From Candidatus Zhuqueibacterota bacterium (GTDB taxonomy: Bacteria > Zhuqueibacterota > Zhuqueibacteria > Residuimicrobiales > Krinioviventaceae): 64,000 bases of DNA. The notes under the pieces are model-generated. The model was not told the origin of the DNA and did not search any database. It saw only the letters and a program-made list of their open reading frames with translations. The stretch is from the NCBI GenBank assembly GCA_016934825.1, contig JAFGSB010000150.1:1-64000 (forward strand), read 5' to 3'. This document shows, one piece after another, positions 25,656 through 34,941 of this stretch (its first letter is position 1; every line of letters starts with the position of its first letter). Position numbers and translations under genes: made by a program.

Positions 25656-25717
25656 AATTTGATGCACCCCCTTTTTTAATTCCATAAATTAAAAAAATTT
25701 AAGGGCTGCATCAAATT
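25656..25717 (+). promoter_or_regulatory. Long hairpin upstream of gltB
   Basis: Perfect outer arms AATTTGATGCA (25656-25666) and TGCATCAAATT (25707-25717). Inside, a CCCCC tract faces a GGG run and a T-rich stretch faces an A-rich stretch, with a loop near CCATA. It may be an operator, an attenuator or a terminator-like leader for gltBD. The role is inference. Confidence 0.4.
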
Positions 25718-25829
25718 GATGCGGTCCCAAAATAATAATATTAAAAATCAGATTGGTTAATGAATAACATTTAATAATGATATTAAATGAACAGGTAAAA
25801 CAATATATAAAAAGATGTTGAGGACGGAT

Positions 25830-28800
25830 ATGGACAAAAGTAGTAACCTGTTGAATTACAATGCGGCGGGATTCCCCGGGGCAAGGGGATTATATGATCC
25901 TGCATATGAACATGACAGCTGCGGCGTTGGATTTATTGCCAAGCTAAACGGTGAGCCGGACCATTCGCTGGTTGTCAATTCAATAAAAATATTGATAAAC
26001 CTTGAACATCGCGGGGCCGTGGGCGGAGATAAAGGAACAGGTGACGGAGCCGGATTAATGCTGCAAATTCCCGACAAATTTTTCCAATCGCGTGATAGCG
26101 GCCTGGATTTTAAATTACCCAAAGCCGGAGATTATGCCGTCGCTATGGTATTTTTACCCACCGAATCAACACTTTTAAACAAATGTAAAAAAGAATTTGA
26201 AAATATAGTCAGGCAGGAAGATTGCCGTGTGCTGGGATGGAGAAAAGTACCTGTCCACAATGATCATTTGGGAGAGCTGGCTAAATCCACTCAACCGCAA
26301 ATCGAACACTTATTTGTTTCAAAAGAAAAGATGAACACTGAAGCGTTTGAACGGAAATTATATGTTATCCGGAGATTAATCGAGAAACAGGTATTAAAAT
26401 GGAATGATGTCGATACCAGCCAGTTTTATGTTCCGAGTTTTTCCTGTAAAACAATTATTTATAAAGGATTATTGACCGGGACACAATTATCTACTTTTTA
26501 CCCGGACCTGAAAAACAATAATTTTACCAGCGCATTTTCCATAGTGCATCAAAGATACAGCACCAATACATTACCGACATGGAACCTTGCACAGCCATTC
26601 CGTCACCTGGCGCATAACGGCGAAATCAACACACTGCGCGGTAATATCAACAGAATGCGGGCCAGAGAGTCTCACATTTCCTCCGCGTTATTCGGTGAAG
26701 ATATAGAAAAAATAAAACCGATACTGATCGAAAACGGCAGTGATTCATCCATTTTTGATAACGGCCTGGAACTGCTTCTGTTGGCCGGGCGGTCGTTACC
26801 CCATTCTGTCATGATGATGGTGCCGGAAGCTTATGGACCGCGTATTAAAATGAGTGAAGATAAACGTGCTTTTTATGAATATCATTCCGCCCTGATGGAG
26901 CCCTGGGACGGCCCTGCGGCTCTGGCCTTTACCGACGGCCGTTATATCGGCGCCACGCTGGACCGTAACGGACTGCGACCCGCACGTTATACGGTGACAA
27001 AAGACGGCCTTGTTGTGATGGCATCGGAAACCGGGGTGCTGGATATTCCCGCGGAAAATATTTTAAGCCGCGGGCGTCTGCAGCCGGGGAAAATGTTTCT
27101 GGTTGATTTACAGCAACAAAGAATTGTACCCGATAATGAAATTAAAGCGAAGATATCCCGTCAAAGACCGTACCGAAGATGGGTAAGGGAAAACCACATC
27201 CAGTTGCGTGGTTTGTTCACACCTTCAAAAGTAACAAAAGAAGATGCTGCGATTGTTAAACAGAGACAACATGCTTTTGGTTATACCGATGAAGAACTGA
27301 AAATGATTCTCAACCCGATGGCCTCACGCGGCCAGGAGCCTGTCGGTTCGATGGGAAACGATATTCCCCTGGCGATCCTTTCAAATAAATCTCAGTTATT
27401 ATTCGCCTATTTTAAACAACTGTTCGCCCAGGTAACCAATCCGCCGATTGATCCGTTGCGGGAAGAATTGGTCATGTCTCTGGAAAGTTTTGTCGGCCGT
27501 GAAAAGAATTTTCTGGAAGAAACGCCCGAACATTATCGCGGCTTGAAATTGAGCCACCCGATCCTGACTCCCGAAGATATGATGCGAATCAAGGAATCGG
27601 AACATCCCGATATCCAGCCCCGGTATATTGATATTTTATTTTCAGGATACGGCGGCGGCAATTCGCTTAAAAAAGCGCTGAATTCAGTCTTTCAACAGGC
27701 TTATGATTATATTCAAGAAGGCGCCACGCTTTTAATTTTAACAGATCGTAATATGGATAAAGACCATGCGCCTATTCCTGTTTTACTTGCTGCTTCCGGT
27801 TTGCATCATTTTCTGATTAACAAAGGGTTACGTAATTCGGCGGCCATCATCGTCGAATCGGGTGAAGTGCGGGAAGTGATGCATTTCGCCCTGCTGATCG
27901 CATTTGGAACGGACGCTATTTGTCCATATTTGGCTTTTTCGACTATTCATGAACTATGTGAAGCAAACATGCTTGAACAACCCTGTACGGCAGAAGAAGC
28001 TATGGATAATTATATCCAGGCGGTCAAGAAAGGATTATTAAAAACCATAAGCCGGATGGGCCTTTCGACTTTGCATAGTTTTTTTGGTTCCCAAATTTTC
28101 GAAGCAATCGGTCTTGGCAGCGAGCTTATCAATAAATATTTTTGTAATACGGCGTCGCGTATCGGCGGTATTGGGTTGAATGAAATCGCCGAAGAAGTGT
28201 ACATTCGTCATCGCAAAGCTTTTCCTGACATAGGTGAAACCGAAAAACTGCTGGAAGCCGGCGGAAATTACCATATCAGAGTGAACGGCGAAAATCATTT
28301 ATGGTCCACCGAAGCGATTTATTTACTGCAAATGGCGACACGCAATAATGATTATGATGCTTTTAAAAAATATACCAAAATACTGGATTATAATTCGAGT
28401 AACCGTGCAACTCTTCGCAGTTTATTCACATTTAAAAAAGGAACTCCCGTCCCGATTGATGAGGTGGAACCCGTAGAAAAAATTACCAAACGTTTTGTCG
28501 GCGCAGCAATGTCCTATGGATCAATCAGCAAAGAGGCGCATGAAGCTGTGGCAATCGGTATGAACCGTCTTGGTGCGCGCAGTAATTCCGGTGAAGGCGG
28601 CGAGGATCCGGCCCGGTATATACCGCTGAAGAACGGCGATTCAAAACGTTCCCGGATTAAACAGATCGCCTCGGGACGTTTTGGCGTGACCACGGAATAC
28701 GTCATGAACGCGGATGAATTACAGATCAAAATCGCGCAGGGAGCAAAACCGGGTGAAGGCGGACAACTTCCGGGGCACAAAGTCAGTGAAGATATCGCGC

Positions 28801-30416
28801 GTGTGCGTCATACCACGCCGGGCGTCACTCTGATTTCACCCCCGCCGCATCATGATATTTATTCTATTGAGGATATCGCGCAGCTTATTTATGACCTGAA
28901 ATCGGTCAACCCGGATTGCCGGGTTTCCGTAAAACTGGTTTCCGAAGTCGGGGTCGGCACCATCGCTTCCGGCGTGGCAAAGGCAAAATCCGATACCGTG
29001 CTGGTATCCGGTCATGACGGTGGAACAGGGGCCTCCCCGTTAACGTCTATCAAGCATACGGGATTGCCCTGGGAGCTTGGACTGGCGGAAACTCAGCAAT
29101 CCCTGATATATAATAAACTGCGGGACCGGATTCGCGTACAAACAGACGGCCAAATAAAAACCGGCCGTGATCTGGCTGTTGCCACATTATTGGGCGCCGA
29201 AGAATATGGTTTTGGAACCGCCATGCTGATAACTCTTGGCTGTATCATGATGCGGAAATGCCATCTTAACACCTGTCCGGTTGGTGTTGCTACACAGGAT
29301 AAAACTCTTCGTTCAAGGTTTACCGGTAAACCCGAATATGTAGAACGCTTTTTAAGATTTATAGCCCAGGAATTCAGGGAATATATGGCCGAATTCGGTT
29401 TCAGGACCATAGATGAAATGGTTGGCCGGGTAGACATGCTGGATTTCCAGCCCGCTATCGATCACTGGAAAGCTAAAAAAGTAGATCTGACCCCGTTATT
29501 ATTATCAACTGATAACGGAACAATTACACAACTACGTTGTTGTCAGCGTTCCCATGATCCTGACGAAAACGAAGTTTTGGACCTGAAAATGATCGAACTG
29601 TCGAAACCGGCAATCGACGATATGAAACCTGTTACAATAAAACTGCCCGTACGCAACGTACACAGAACCGTAGGTTCAAGATTGAGCGGTTTAATTACCA
29701 AAAAATATGGGGCCAAGGGATTGCCCGAAGATACGATCAATCTGAAATTTGAGGGTTCCGCCGGTCAAAGTGTTGGCGCTTTTTTGGCACCCGGTATTAC
29801 CATGCATATTGAGGGCGATGCCAATGATTATCTGGGTAAATCCATGTCCGGCGGTCGTTTGATATTGGTTCCGCCCGCAAAGTCCACTTTTGTTCCACAC
29901 AAAAATGTTATCGTCGGTAATGTCGTTTTGTATGGCGCCACCGGCGGGGAAGTTTATATCAACGGCAAGGCCGGAGAAAGATTCGCCGTCCGTAACAGCG
30001 GCGCAAAAGCTGTTGTGGAAGGTGTGGGAGATCATGGCTGTGAATATATGACCGGCGGCATAGTTGTTGTCATCGGCTCGACCGGTAATAATTTTGCCGC
30101 GGGAATGAGCGGCGGCATTGCTTATGTTTTCGATGAAAATGAACTCTTTGACACAAAATGTAACCTGGATATGGTCGATCTTGAAAGTGTATGGCAAAAA
30201 GAAGACAAAAGGCAATTACATGATATGCTTGAAGCGCATTACCGGTACACAAACAGTCCCCGTGCCCAGTTACTGCTTGAAAATTGGGAAACCTATTTAC
30301 CTTTATTTGTAAAGGTCATGCCGATAGATTATCGTAAAGTATTGGAAAGAATGAAGCTGGAAGAAGATACGGAAAGAGCGACAGTCTCCGCGACTGAGGA
30401 GGTATATAATGGCTAA
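25830..30416 (+). CDS. gltB: Glutamate synthase large subunit
   Basis: About 1528 residues. It hydrolyses glutamine and passes ammonia through an internal tunnel to 2-oxoglutarate, making glutamate. The ATG at 25830 is preferred over the one 15 bases upstream because GAGG lies 6 bases before it. After a propeptide of about 30 residues comes YEHDSCGVGF, whose cysteine becomes the N-terminal nucleophile of the glutaminase domain (to about residue 430). A central domain follows, then the FMN-binding synthase domain (about 820-1190) with SGEGGEDP, GAKPGEGGQLPG and GHDGGTGASP. The 3Fe-4S cysteines fall in CIMMRKCHLNTC, and a GXGXG beta-helix domain lies at about 1260-1460. The gltD gene overlaps the end by 8 bases. 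Confidence 0.98.
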   Translation: MDKSSNLLNYNAAGFPGARGLYDPAYEHDSCGVGFIAKLNGEPDHSLVVNSIKILINLEHRGAVGGDKGTGDGAGLMLQIPDKFFQSRDSGLDFKLPKAGDYAVAMVFLPTESTLLNKCKKEFENIVRQEDCRVLGWRKVPVHNDHLGELAKSTQPQIEHLFVSKEKMNTEAFERKLYVIRRLIEKQVLKWNDVDTSQFYVPSFSCKTIIYKGLLTGTQLSTFYPDLKNNNFTSAFSIVHQRYSTNTLPTWNLAQPFRHLAHNGEINTLRGNINRMRARESHISSALFGEDIEKIKPILIENGSDSSIFDNGLELLLLAGRSLPHSVMMMVPEAYGPRIKMSEDKRAFYEYHSALMEPWDGPAALAFTDGRYIGATLDRNGLRPARYTVTKDGLVVMASETGVLDIPAENILSRGRLQPGKMFLVDLQQQRIVPDNEIKAKISRQRPYRRWVRENHIQLRGLFTPSKVTKEDAAIVKQRQHAFGYTDEELKMILNPMASRGQEPVGSMGNDIPLAILSNKSQLLFAYFKQLFAQVTNPPIDPLREELVMSLESFVGREKNFLEETPEHYRGLKLSHPILTPEDMMRIKESEHPDIQPRYIDILFSGYGGGNSLKKALNSVFQQAYDYIQEGATLLILTDRNMDKDHAPIPVLLAASGLHHFLINKGLRNSAAIIVESGEVREVMHFALLIAFGTDAICPYLAFSTIHELCEANMLEQPCTAEEAMDNYIQAVKKGLLKTISRMGLSTLHSFFGSQIFEAIGLGSELINKYFCNTASRIGGIGLNEIAEEVYIRHRKAFPDIGETEKLLEAGGNYHIRVNGENHLWSTEAIYLLQMATRNNDYDAFKKYTKILDYNSSNRATLRSLFTFKKGTPVPIDEVEPVEKITKRFVGAAMSYGSISKEAHEAVAIGMNRLGARSNSGEGGEDPARYIPLKNGDSKRSRIKQIASGRFGVTTEYVMNADELQIKIAQGAKPGEGGQLPGHKVSEDIARVRHTTPGVTLISPPPHHDIYSIEDIAQLIYDLKSVNPDCRVSVKLVSEVGVGTIASGVAKAKSDTVLVSGHDGGTGASPLTSIKHTGLPWELGLAETQQSLIYNKLRDRIRVQTDGQIKTGRDLAVATLLGAEEYGFGTAMLITLGCIMMRKCHLNTCPVGVATQDKTLRSRFTGKPEYVERFLRFIAQEFREYMAEFGFRTIDEMVGRVDMLDFQPAIDHWKAKKVDLTPLLLSTDNGTITQLRCCQRSHDPDENEVLDLKMIELSKPAIDDMKPVTIKLPVRNVHRTVGSRLSGLITKKYGAKGLPEDTINLKFEGSAGQSVGAFLAPGITMHIEGDANDYLGKSMSGGRLILVPPAKSTFVPHKNVIVGNVVLYGATGGEVYINGKAGERFAVRNSGAKAVVEGVGDHGCEYMTGGIVVVIGSTGNNFAAGMSGGIAYVFDENELFDTKCNLDMVDLESVWQKEDKRQLHDMLEAHYRYTNSPRAQLLLENWETYLPLFVKVMPIDYRKVLERMKLEEDTERATVSATEEVYNG

Positions 30417-31836
30417 GCCGACAGGATTTATTGAATATACACGTGAGGATGCCCCCAAACGGCTGGTGCATCAACGAATCCACGATTTTCGTGAATTTGA
30501 AGAGTTGTTATCAAAAGACCGTGCCATGAAGCAGGCGGCCCGTTGTATGGATTGCGGTGTCCCTTCATGTCATACTTTTGGATGTCCGACACAGAACCGT
30601 ATTCCGGATTGGAACGACCTGGTATACCAGAACCAATGGCAAATGGCGCTGGATATTTTACATTCAACGGACAATTTCCCGGAATTTACCGGCCGGGTTT
30701 GCCCTGCGCCCTGTGAATCGGCATGTACACTTGGCATTAACCAGCCCGCCGTAACAATCAGACAAATAGAATTGCAGATCATTGAACGGGGCTGGGAAAA
30801 AGGATGGGTCGTACCGCAGCCGGCTTCATTCAAAACCAATAAAAGAGTTGCCGTAATCGGCTCCGGTCCGGCGGGATTGGCCGCTGCCCAGCAGATTGCC
30901 CGTAAAGGCCATAAAGTTATTTTATTTGAAAAAGCGGACCGTGTGGGCGGTTTGCTGCGATATGGTATACCGGATTTTAAACTGGGAAAACATATTATTG
31001 ACCGCCGTCTTGAGCAGATGAGCCAGGAAGGGATTATTTTTGAAACCGGCGTTGATGTCGGTGTGGACATTTCTGTTCGTTATTTACAGAGATCATTTGA
31101 CGCCGTTGTCATTACGGCCGGTTCCACTATTCCACGTGATCTCGAAGTTCCCGGCAGGGATTTAAAGGGCATCCATTTCGCGATGGAGTTTCTCACACAG
31201 CAAAATAAATTGAATGCCGGGGATAATATCCCCGCGGTACAAAAAATTTCCGCAAAAGACAAACATGTCCTGATCATTGGCGGTGGAGATACGGGTTCCG
31301 ACTGCATCGGTACCAGCGTCCGGCAAAAGGCCCGTGACGTGAAACAAATAGAAATATTACCCAAACCCCCGCTGGAAAGAACCCCGGACAATCCCTGGCC
31401 TACCTGGCCGGAAACATTACGGACATCCTCATCCCAGGAAGAAGGCTGCGAACGGGGCTGGAGTATCATGACAAAAGAATTTATCGGAAATGAAATTGTG
31501 GAAAGCGTCAGAGCCGTAAGGTTAAAATGGTCAAAGCCTGACAAAAACGGTCGCCGGAATTTTAAAGAAGTTCCCGGTTCCGAATTTGAGCTCAAAGCGG
31601 AGCTGGTGTTGTTAGCCATGGGATTTATTCATGTGGAACATGGACCGCTGGTAAAGGATTACCACATCGATTGTGATCCTCGCGGAAACATCATCGTCGA
31701 CTCCAATTTGATGACCACCGTGCCGGGTGTGTTCGCGGCCGGCGACTGCGTGATGGGAGCCTCTCTGGTTGTCAGGGCGATCCATCAGGGCAGAAAAGTC
31801 GCGGAAGGTGTGGATAAATACCTGAACAATGTTTAA
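30409..31836 (+). CDS. gltD: Glutamate synthase small subunit
   Basis: A 475-residue NAD(P)H-oxidising subunit that feeds electrons to GltB. The N-terminal cysteines for two 4Fe-4S clusters lie in RCMDCGVPSCHTFGC (near 45-60) and RVCPAPCESACTLG (near 100-115). An FAD Rossmann motif is VIGSGPAGLAAAQQI (near 150), and the NAD(P)H motif IIGGGDTGSDCIG is near 285. The C-terminal FAD motif is VFAAGDCVMGASLV. It overlaps gltB by 8 bases and has a strong ribosome site (GAGGAGG), so the two subunits are co-translated. Confidence 0.98.
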   Translation: MAKPTGFIEYTREDAPKRLVHQRIHDFREFEELLSKDRAMKQAARCMDCGVPSCHTFGCPTQNRIPDWNDLVYQNQWQMALDILHSTDNFPEFTGRVCPAPCESACTLGINQPAVTIRQIELQIIERGWEKGWVVPQPASFKTNKRVAVIGSGPAGLAAAQQIARKGHKVILFEKADRVGGLLRYGIPDFKLGKHIIDRRLEQMSQEGIIFETGVDVGVDISVRYLQRSFDAVVITAGSTIPRDLEVPGRDLKGIHFAMEFLTQQNKLNAGDNIPAVQKISAKDKHVLIIGGGDTGSDCIGTSVRQKARDVKQIEILPKPPLERTPDNPWPTWPETLRTSSSQEEGCERGWSIMTKEFIGNEIVESVRAVRLKWSKPDKNGRRNFKEVPGSEFELKAELVLLAMGFIHVEHGPLVKDYHIDCDPRGNIIVDSNLMTTVPGVFAAGDCVMGASLVVRAIHQGRKVAEGVDKYLNNV

Positions 31837-31956
31837 CCTGATAACCGGCGATCTGTGCAAATTCCGGTTTATTAACAGGAGGCCGGTAATTTAACAACCG
31901 GAGGCGTTACCATTTGCTAAATTTTAAGTCTTCTTATCGATAGTATTATGACTTTT

Positions 31957-31984
31957 ATGGAAAAGCGGTACCCCGCTTTTCCAT
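31957..31984 (+). terminator. Stem-loop after gltBD
   Basis: A perfect 12-bp stem (ATGGAAAAGCGG at 31957-31968 against 31973-31984) with a 4-base loop, 120 bases after the gltD stop. There is no T tract after the stem, so it may stabilise the 3' end or work with Rho. Confidence 0.5.
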
Positions 31985-32147
31985 ATTACAGCCTGTCATT
32001 AAAATTTCCTGCAAAAATATAAAATTTTCTTGCTAATTGTAACAAAATTACTTTTATTATTGATGATTTTTTGTAATGGTTGTACATGAATATCGTGGCT
32101 GAATGAAACAATAATAATAAATATGTGTATTTTACAAGTCATATGAA

Positions 32148-32360
32148 ATGGGACGATCAAAAATAAATCAATTTCCGCCTCTTGATAAATCTGCGCTTTC
32201 AGTGCACTCTTTGACAGACGATTTAAGCGATAAAGATTATTGGCTATCCCGGTCTCCGGAAGAAAGACTGGAATATATGGAAATGTTAAGGATATTAAAT
32301 TATGGCGATCTTGCTACATCCGGACTTTCAGGATTTTTTGAAATTGCTGAACTCACATAA
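32148..32360 (+). CDS. Small partner protein of a nucleotidyltransferase
   Basis: A 70-residue protein of a family usually found directly upstream of nucleotidyltransferase genes. The pattern YWLSRSPEERLEYMEMLRILNYG in the middle, followed by a C-terminal FFEIAEL helix, is typical. No function has been proved for the family; the tight linkage suggests a complex or a toxin-antitoxin-like pair. No clear ribosome site precedes the ATG, so translation level is uncertain. It overlaps the next gene by 59 bases in another frame. Confidence 0.7.
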   Translation: MGRSKINQFPPLDKSALSVHSLTDDLSDKDYWLSRSPEERLEYMEMLRILNYGDLATSGLSGFFEIAELT

Positions 32361-32748
32361 AGTCGATTATCTGATAATCGGAGGTTATGCAGTGGGTTAT
32401 CACGGTTACCTCCGGGCAACGGCAGACATCGATATATGGATAGCCATAAATCCTTCAAATGCAAAAAAAATGGTATCGGTTCTGCAGGACTTTGGTTTTA
32501 ATGTTCCAGAATTACGCCCGGAAATTTTTCTGCGGCAAAATAATATCATAAGAATGGGTAACGTCCCGGTTCGTATTGAAATATTAACCGGTGTTTCCGG
32601 GGTTAGTTTCGACAATTGTTACCGCAACAAAACCAACGCCGCTATTGATGGTGTGCCGGTAAATATCATCAGCCTTGATGATCTTAAAAAGAATAAAAAA
32701 GCAAGCGGCAGGGAAAAAGATCTGGATGATCTGAAAAACTTGCAATAA
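32302..32748 (+). CDS. AbiEii/DUF6036-like nucleotidyltransferase
   Basis: A 148-residue protein of the nucleotidyltransferase fold. LIIGGYAVGYHGYLRATADID-type residues near 24-45 give the conserved GG-x-A and the catalytic D-x-D (ATADIDIWI). The C-terminal helices (LDDLKKNKKASGREKDLDDL) are the usual lysine-rich end of such proteins. AAGG lies about 10 bases before the start. Related enzymes act in toxin-antitoxin modules by adding nucleotides or AMP to targets. With its upstream partner it forms a two-gene unit; the target is unknown. Confidence 0.85.
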   Translation: MAILLHPDFQDFLKLLNSHKVDYLIIGGYAVGYHGYLRATADIDIWIAINPSNAKKMVSVLQDFGFNVPELRPEIFLRQNNIIRMGNVPVRIEILTGVSGVSFDNCYRNKTNAAIDGVPVNIISLDDLKKNKKASGREKDLDDLKNLQ

Positions 32749-33734
32749 ATTATCGTTTTCAAATCAAAATCCTTTTCCAATTATCAACCATAGACCAATT
32801 CGGTTAGTTCTGGTTTAAATGAAAAATAGCAGGTTTTTTTTCTTTACATAAACATGCTATACAAAAAACAGGCAAGGAGGAAAAACAAATAATTACCTGC
32901 CGGGACAAGTATTTGCAGTTATCGATTTATCTATATTAAAAAGAGAGAGAATATAAAAAGCAGAATACTGGCAACGGTGATCCTGGTTATGGCATATAAT
33001 GGGATTGCACAGAATCTAGGCGGCTTTTTTTATTGGTATCAATCATTCATCCGGTAATAATAGTAATAGATTCAATATCAAGCCGGATGGAACTTGTTGG
33101 GGATTTATTATTCCTCTGAATTTAGATTCAAAGATCAGTATAGCTTTCAAGGTTAAATCAAGTTTTCATTCGGCGGATTACTTTACAAATTATTCTGATA
33201 CAAAATTAAAAAGTTATTTCAATGACAAATGAAATCCAACTCGGATATCCGTTCCAATATGTAAAAAAGATTAGTGTATTACCACAAACCTGATTTGGCG
33301 CCATGGGGAAGCAGTTTATACCAATTTTTGCGATGGTTATACCGATGCGGATTTGTTTCTCGATTTGTCCTTAACATCGGCATATCATTTTGCTGCATTC
33401 GGAATTGGCCCAATAATAAATTATGAAATGAATCTGAGTGATCAGCGTGGCCAAATGCTGTCAGCAAAAAGGCTATTGTTTTCAATTGTTATTATGAAAT
33501 GATTTGGATTACAATTTTTTAATTGTTCAAGCCCGGCAGGCTTGAAATCATCTCCTGCTAGTTGAAAATACATGTAAATATGAAATATCTGTTTCAAGAT
33601 TAAGCAAAAGTAGACGCCCTGATATAATGTCCGTGGGGTTGTATCAAAAGGTTTAAAACTGTCATCCTACAAAAGTGAAAATATATAAATAATTGTTTTT
33701 ATTGATTTTTTATCGGTCAAATTAATAGATAAAT
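32749..33734. other. Gene-poor stretch with one pseudogene
   Basis: About 1 kb without an intact gene. It contains the secreted-protein remnant at 32953-33502 and ends at a bidirectional terminator. Apart from the pseudogene it shows AT-rich sequence and no repeat. Confidence 0.6.
32953..33502 (+). pseudogene. Degraded gene for a secreted protein
   Basis: A remnant that needs several repairs to read. An ATA in place of the start codon follows an AGAGAGAG ribosome site, and then a signal-peptide-like segment (SRILATVILVMAYNGIAQ) reads to a stop near 33057. The frame resumes by shift near 33040 (NRFNIKPDGTCWGFIIPLNL and on to about 33231). A third segment near 33283-33502 reads YTDADLFLDLSLTSAYHFAA and ends at a TGA. 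The strand-like pattern suggests a small outer-membrane or exported beta protein. The parent family was not identified. Confidence 0.5.
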
Positions 33735-33765
33735 AAAAGCCCGTCTGGATTCAACGGGCTTTTTT
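33735..33765. terminator. Bidirectional terminator before the ThuA gene end
   Basis: Arms AAAAGCCCGT (33735-33744) and ACGGGCTTTT (33754-33763), with a T tract on the plus side and an A tract on the other. It serves the minus-strand ThuA gene (stop 33791). Confidence 0.9.
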
Positions 33766-33790
33766 ATCAAGCGGTTGAATTCAAAAAAAA

Positions 33791-34597
33791 TTATTTCCCA
33801 AGATACACATTGCGGATCAGTTTTTCCTTTTCCCCGTATTTGCTCTCCGCGGCCCATAAAATACCGCGCTGCATAATAGTTAGCGCTTCGGGAACGTCAA
33901 AATCGGCGGCAACATGCCCCAGCGATGTATAAAAAACCCTGCCTTTGCCGTAATACTTTTTCCAGGCGACCGGCACAATACTGCCGTCAATCCAGGGTGC
34001 GTGCTCACCGTTAAAAGTCGTTGTCGCCAGCACCTTATTGGACGGGTCGACATGCATGTAATACTGTTCGGAATGCATTTTAAAATCTTTCAACCCTTTG
34101 GTTACCGGGTCCTTCCGGTCGGTAATATTGACCTCGTAATCAATGACGCCGCCGGGATGGGCAACCCACTGGCCGCCTGTCATGAACTGGTACTCGGTAT
34201 TCTGGCGGAATGCGTCGCACAGGCCGCCGTGCCAGCCCGCCAGTCCGATCCCGCTTTTAACCGCGTCCAGCAGTCCTTTTTCCTGTTCCCCGCTGATTGT
34301 TCCCATTGTCCAAATCTGCACGATCAAATCCAGCGAATCCATAAGCGCTTTGTCTGTATACGGGTCCAGCGTGTCCGAAACCGTCACGTCCCAGCCGAGG
34401 TCCTGCATCCACGGCACAAAAATGTCCCGGCATTGAGCCGGTTCGTGGCCGTCCCAGCCGCCCCAGACAAATAATACCTTTTTAGCTTTGCTTTTTTCCC
34501 CCTGTTGAGCGAATACCGTTTTAGCACCCAGCGCCGCCCCAATTCCGACTGCCGCTGTTTGACCCATAAATTCTCTCCGGTTTATACTGTTATTCAT
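33791..34597 (-). CDS. Tat-exported ThuA domain protein
   Basis: About 268 residues. The ATG at 34597 is chosen because GAGG lies 6 bases before it; an upstream TTG has no such site. NRREFMGQ at residues 6-13 and a following hydrophobic stretch ending VFAQ form a twin-arginine signal. The rest is a ThuA-type (class I glutamine amidotransferase-like) fold: [14 protein letters not shown] at the start, [15 protein letters not shown] near 125 and [13 protein letters not shown] near 180, ending before a C-terminal helix. ThuA proteins are linked to trehalose and other sugar use, but their activity is unsettled. Export suggests a periplasmic role. Confidence 0.88.
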   Translation of the reverse strand: MNNSINRREFMGQTAAVGIGAALGAKTVFAQQGEKSKAKKVLFVWGGWDGHEPAQCRDIFVPWMQDLGWDVTVSDTLDPYTDKALMDSLDLIVQIWTMGTISGEQEKGLLDAVKSGIGLAGWHGGLCDAFRQNTEYQFMTGGQWVAHPGGVIDYEVNITDRKDPVTKGLKDFKMHSEQYYMHVDPSNKVLATTTFNGEHAPWIDGSIVPVAWKKYYGKGRVFYTSLGHVAADFDVPEALTIMQRGILWAAESKYGEKEKLIRNVYLGK

Positions 34598-34872
34598 CCT
34601 GCACCTCGTTAGCAATATTTATAAGTTGTTTTTTTCCACATCAAGTATACTTTAATAATCAAGTATATTAAAATATGTTCTTATTTTCAAGTAAAAGATT
34701 TTCGTGTGCCCGGATTTTTAAGTAAATATTATATCATGGAAAAAATGCGTAAACGTTTTTTTACTCTCAACGTTATCCTGAAAAGTCAATCCGGTTTAGC
34801 TTTTTTAACTTGCTATCTACGGAATCAGCGTAATCAGCGAGCATTAAAAATAAAATTACCATATATTAATCC

Positions 34873-34901
34873 TTGCACGAAACATTTTGATAAACTATAT
34901 T
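34873..34901 (+). promoter_or_regulatory. Sigma-70-like promoter for the sugar nucleotidyltransferase gene
   Basis: TTGCAC (34873-34878), a 17-base spacer and TATATT (34896-34901). The start codon at 34942 follows by about 40 bases, with GGAG at 34931-34934. Confidence 0.6.
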
Positions 34902-34941
34902 TGTATTACTGTAAACCGAAACAAAATAGAGGAGTGAAGAC

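Larger units (their letters stand above)
25352..25829. other. Intergenic region upstream of gltB with palindromes
   Basis: About 480 AT-rich bases without a supported gene. It holds the third CCGG palindrome (25468-25486 core) and a long imperfect hairpin (25656-25717) that ends about 110 bases before gltB. Confidence 0.6.
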
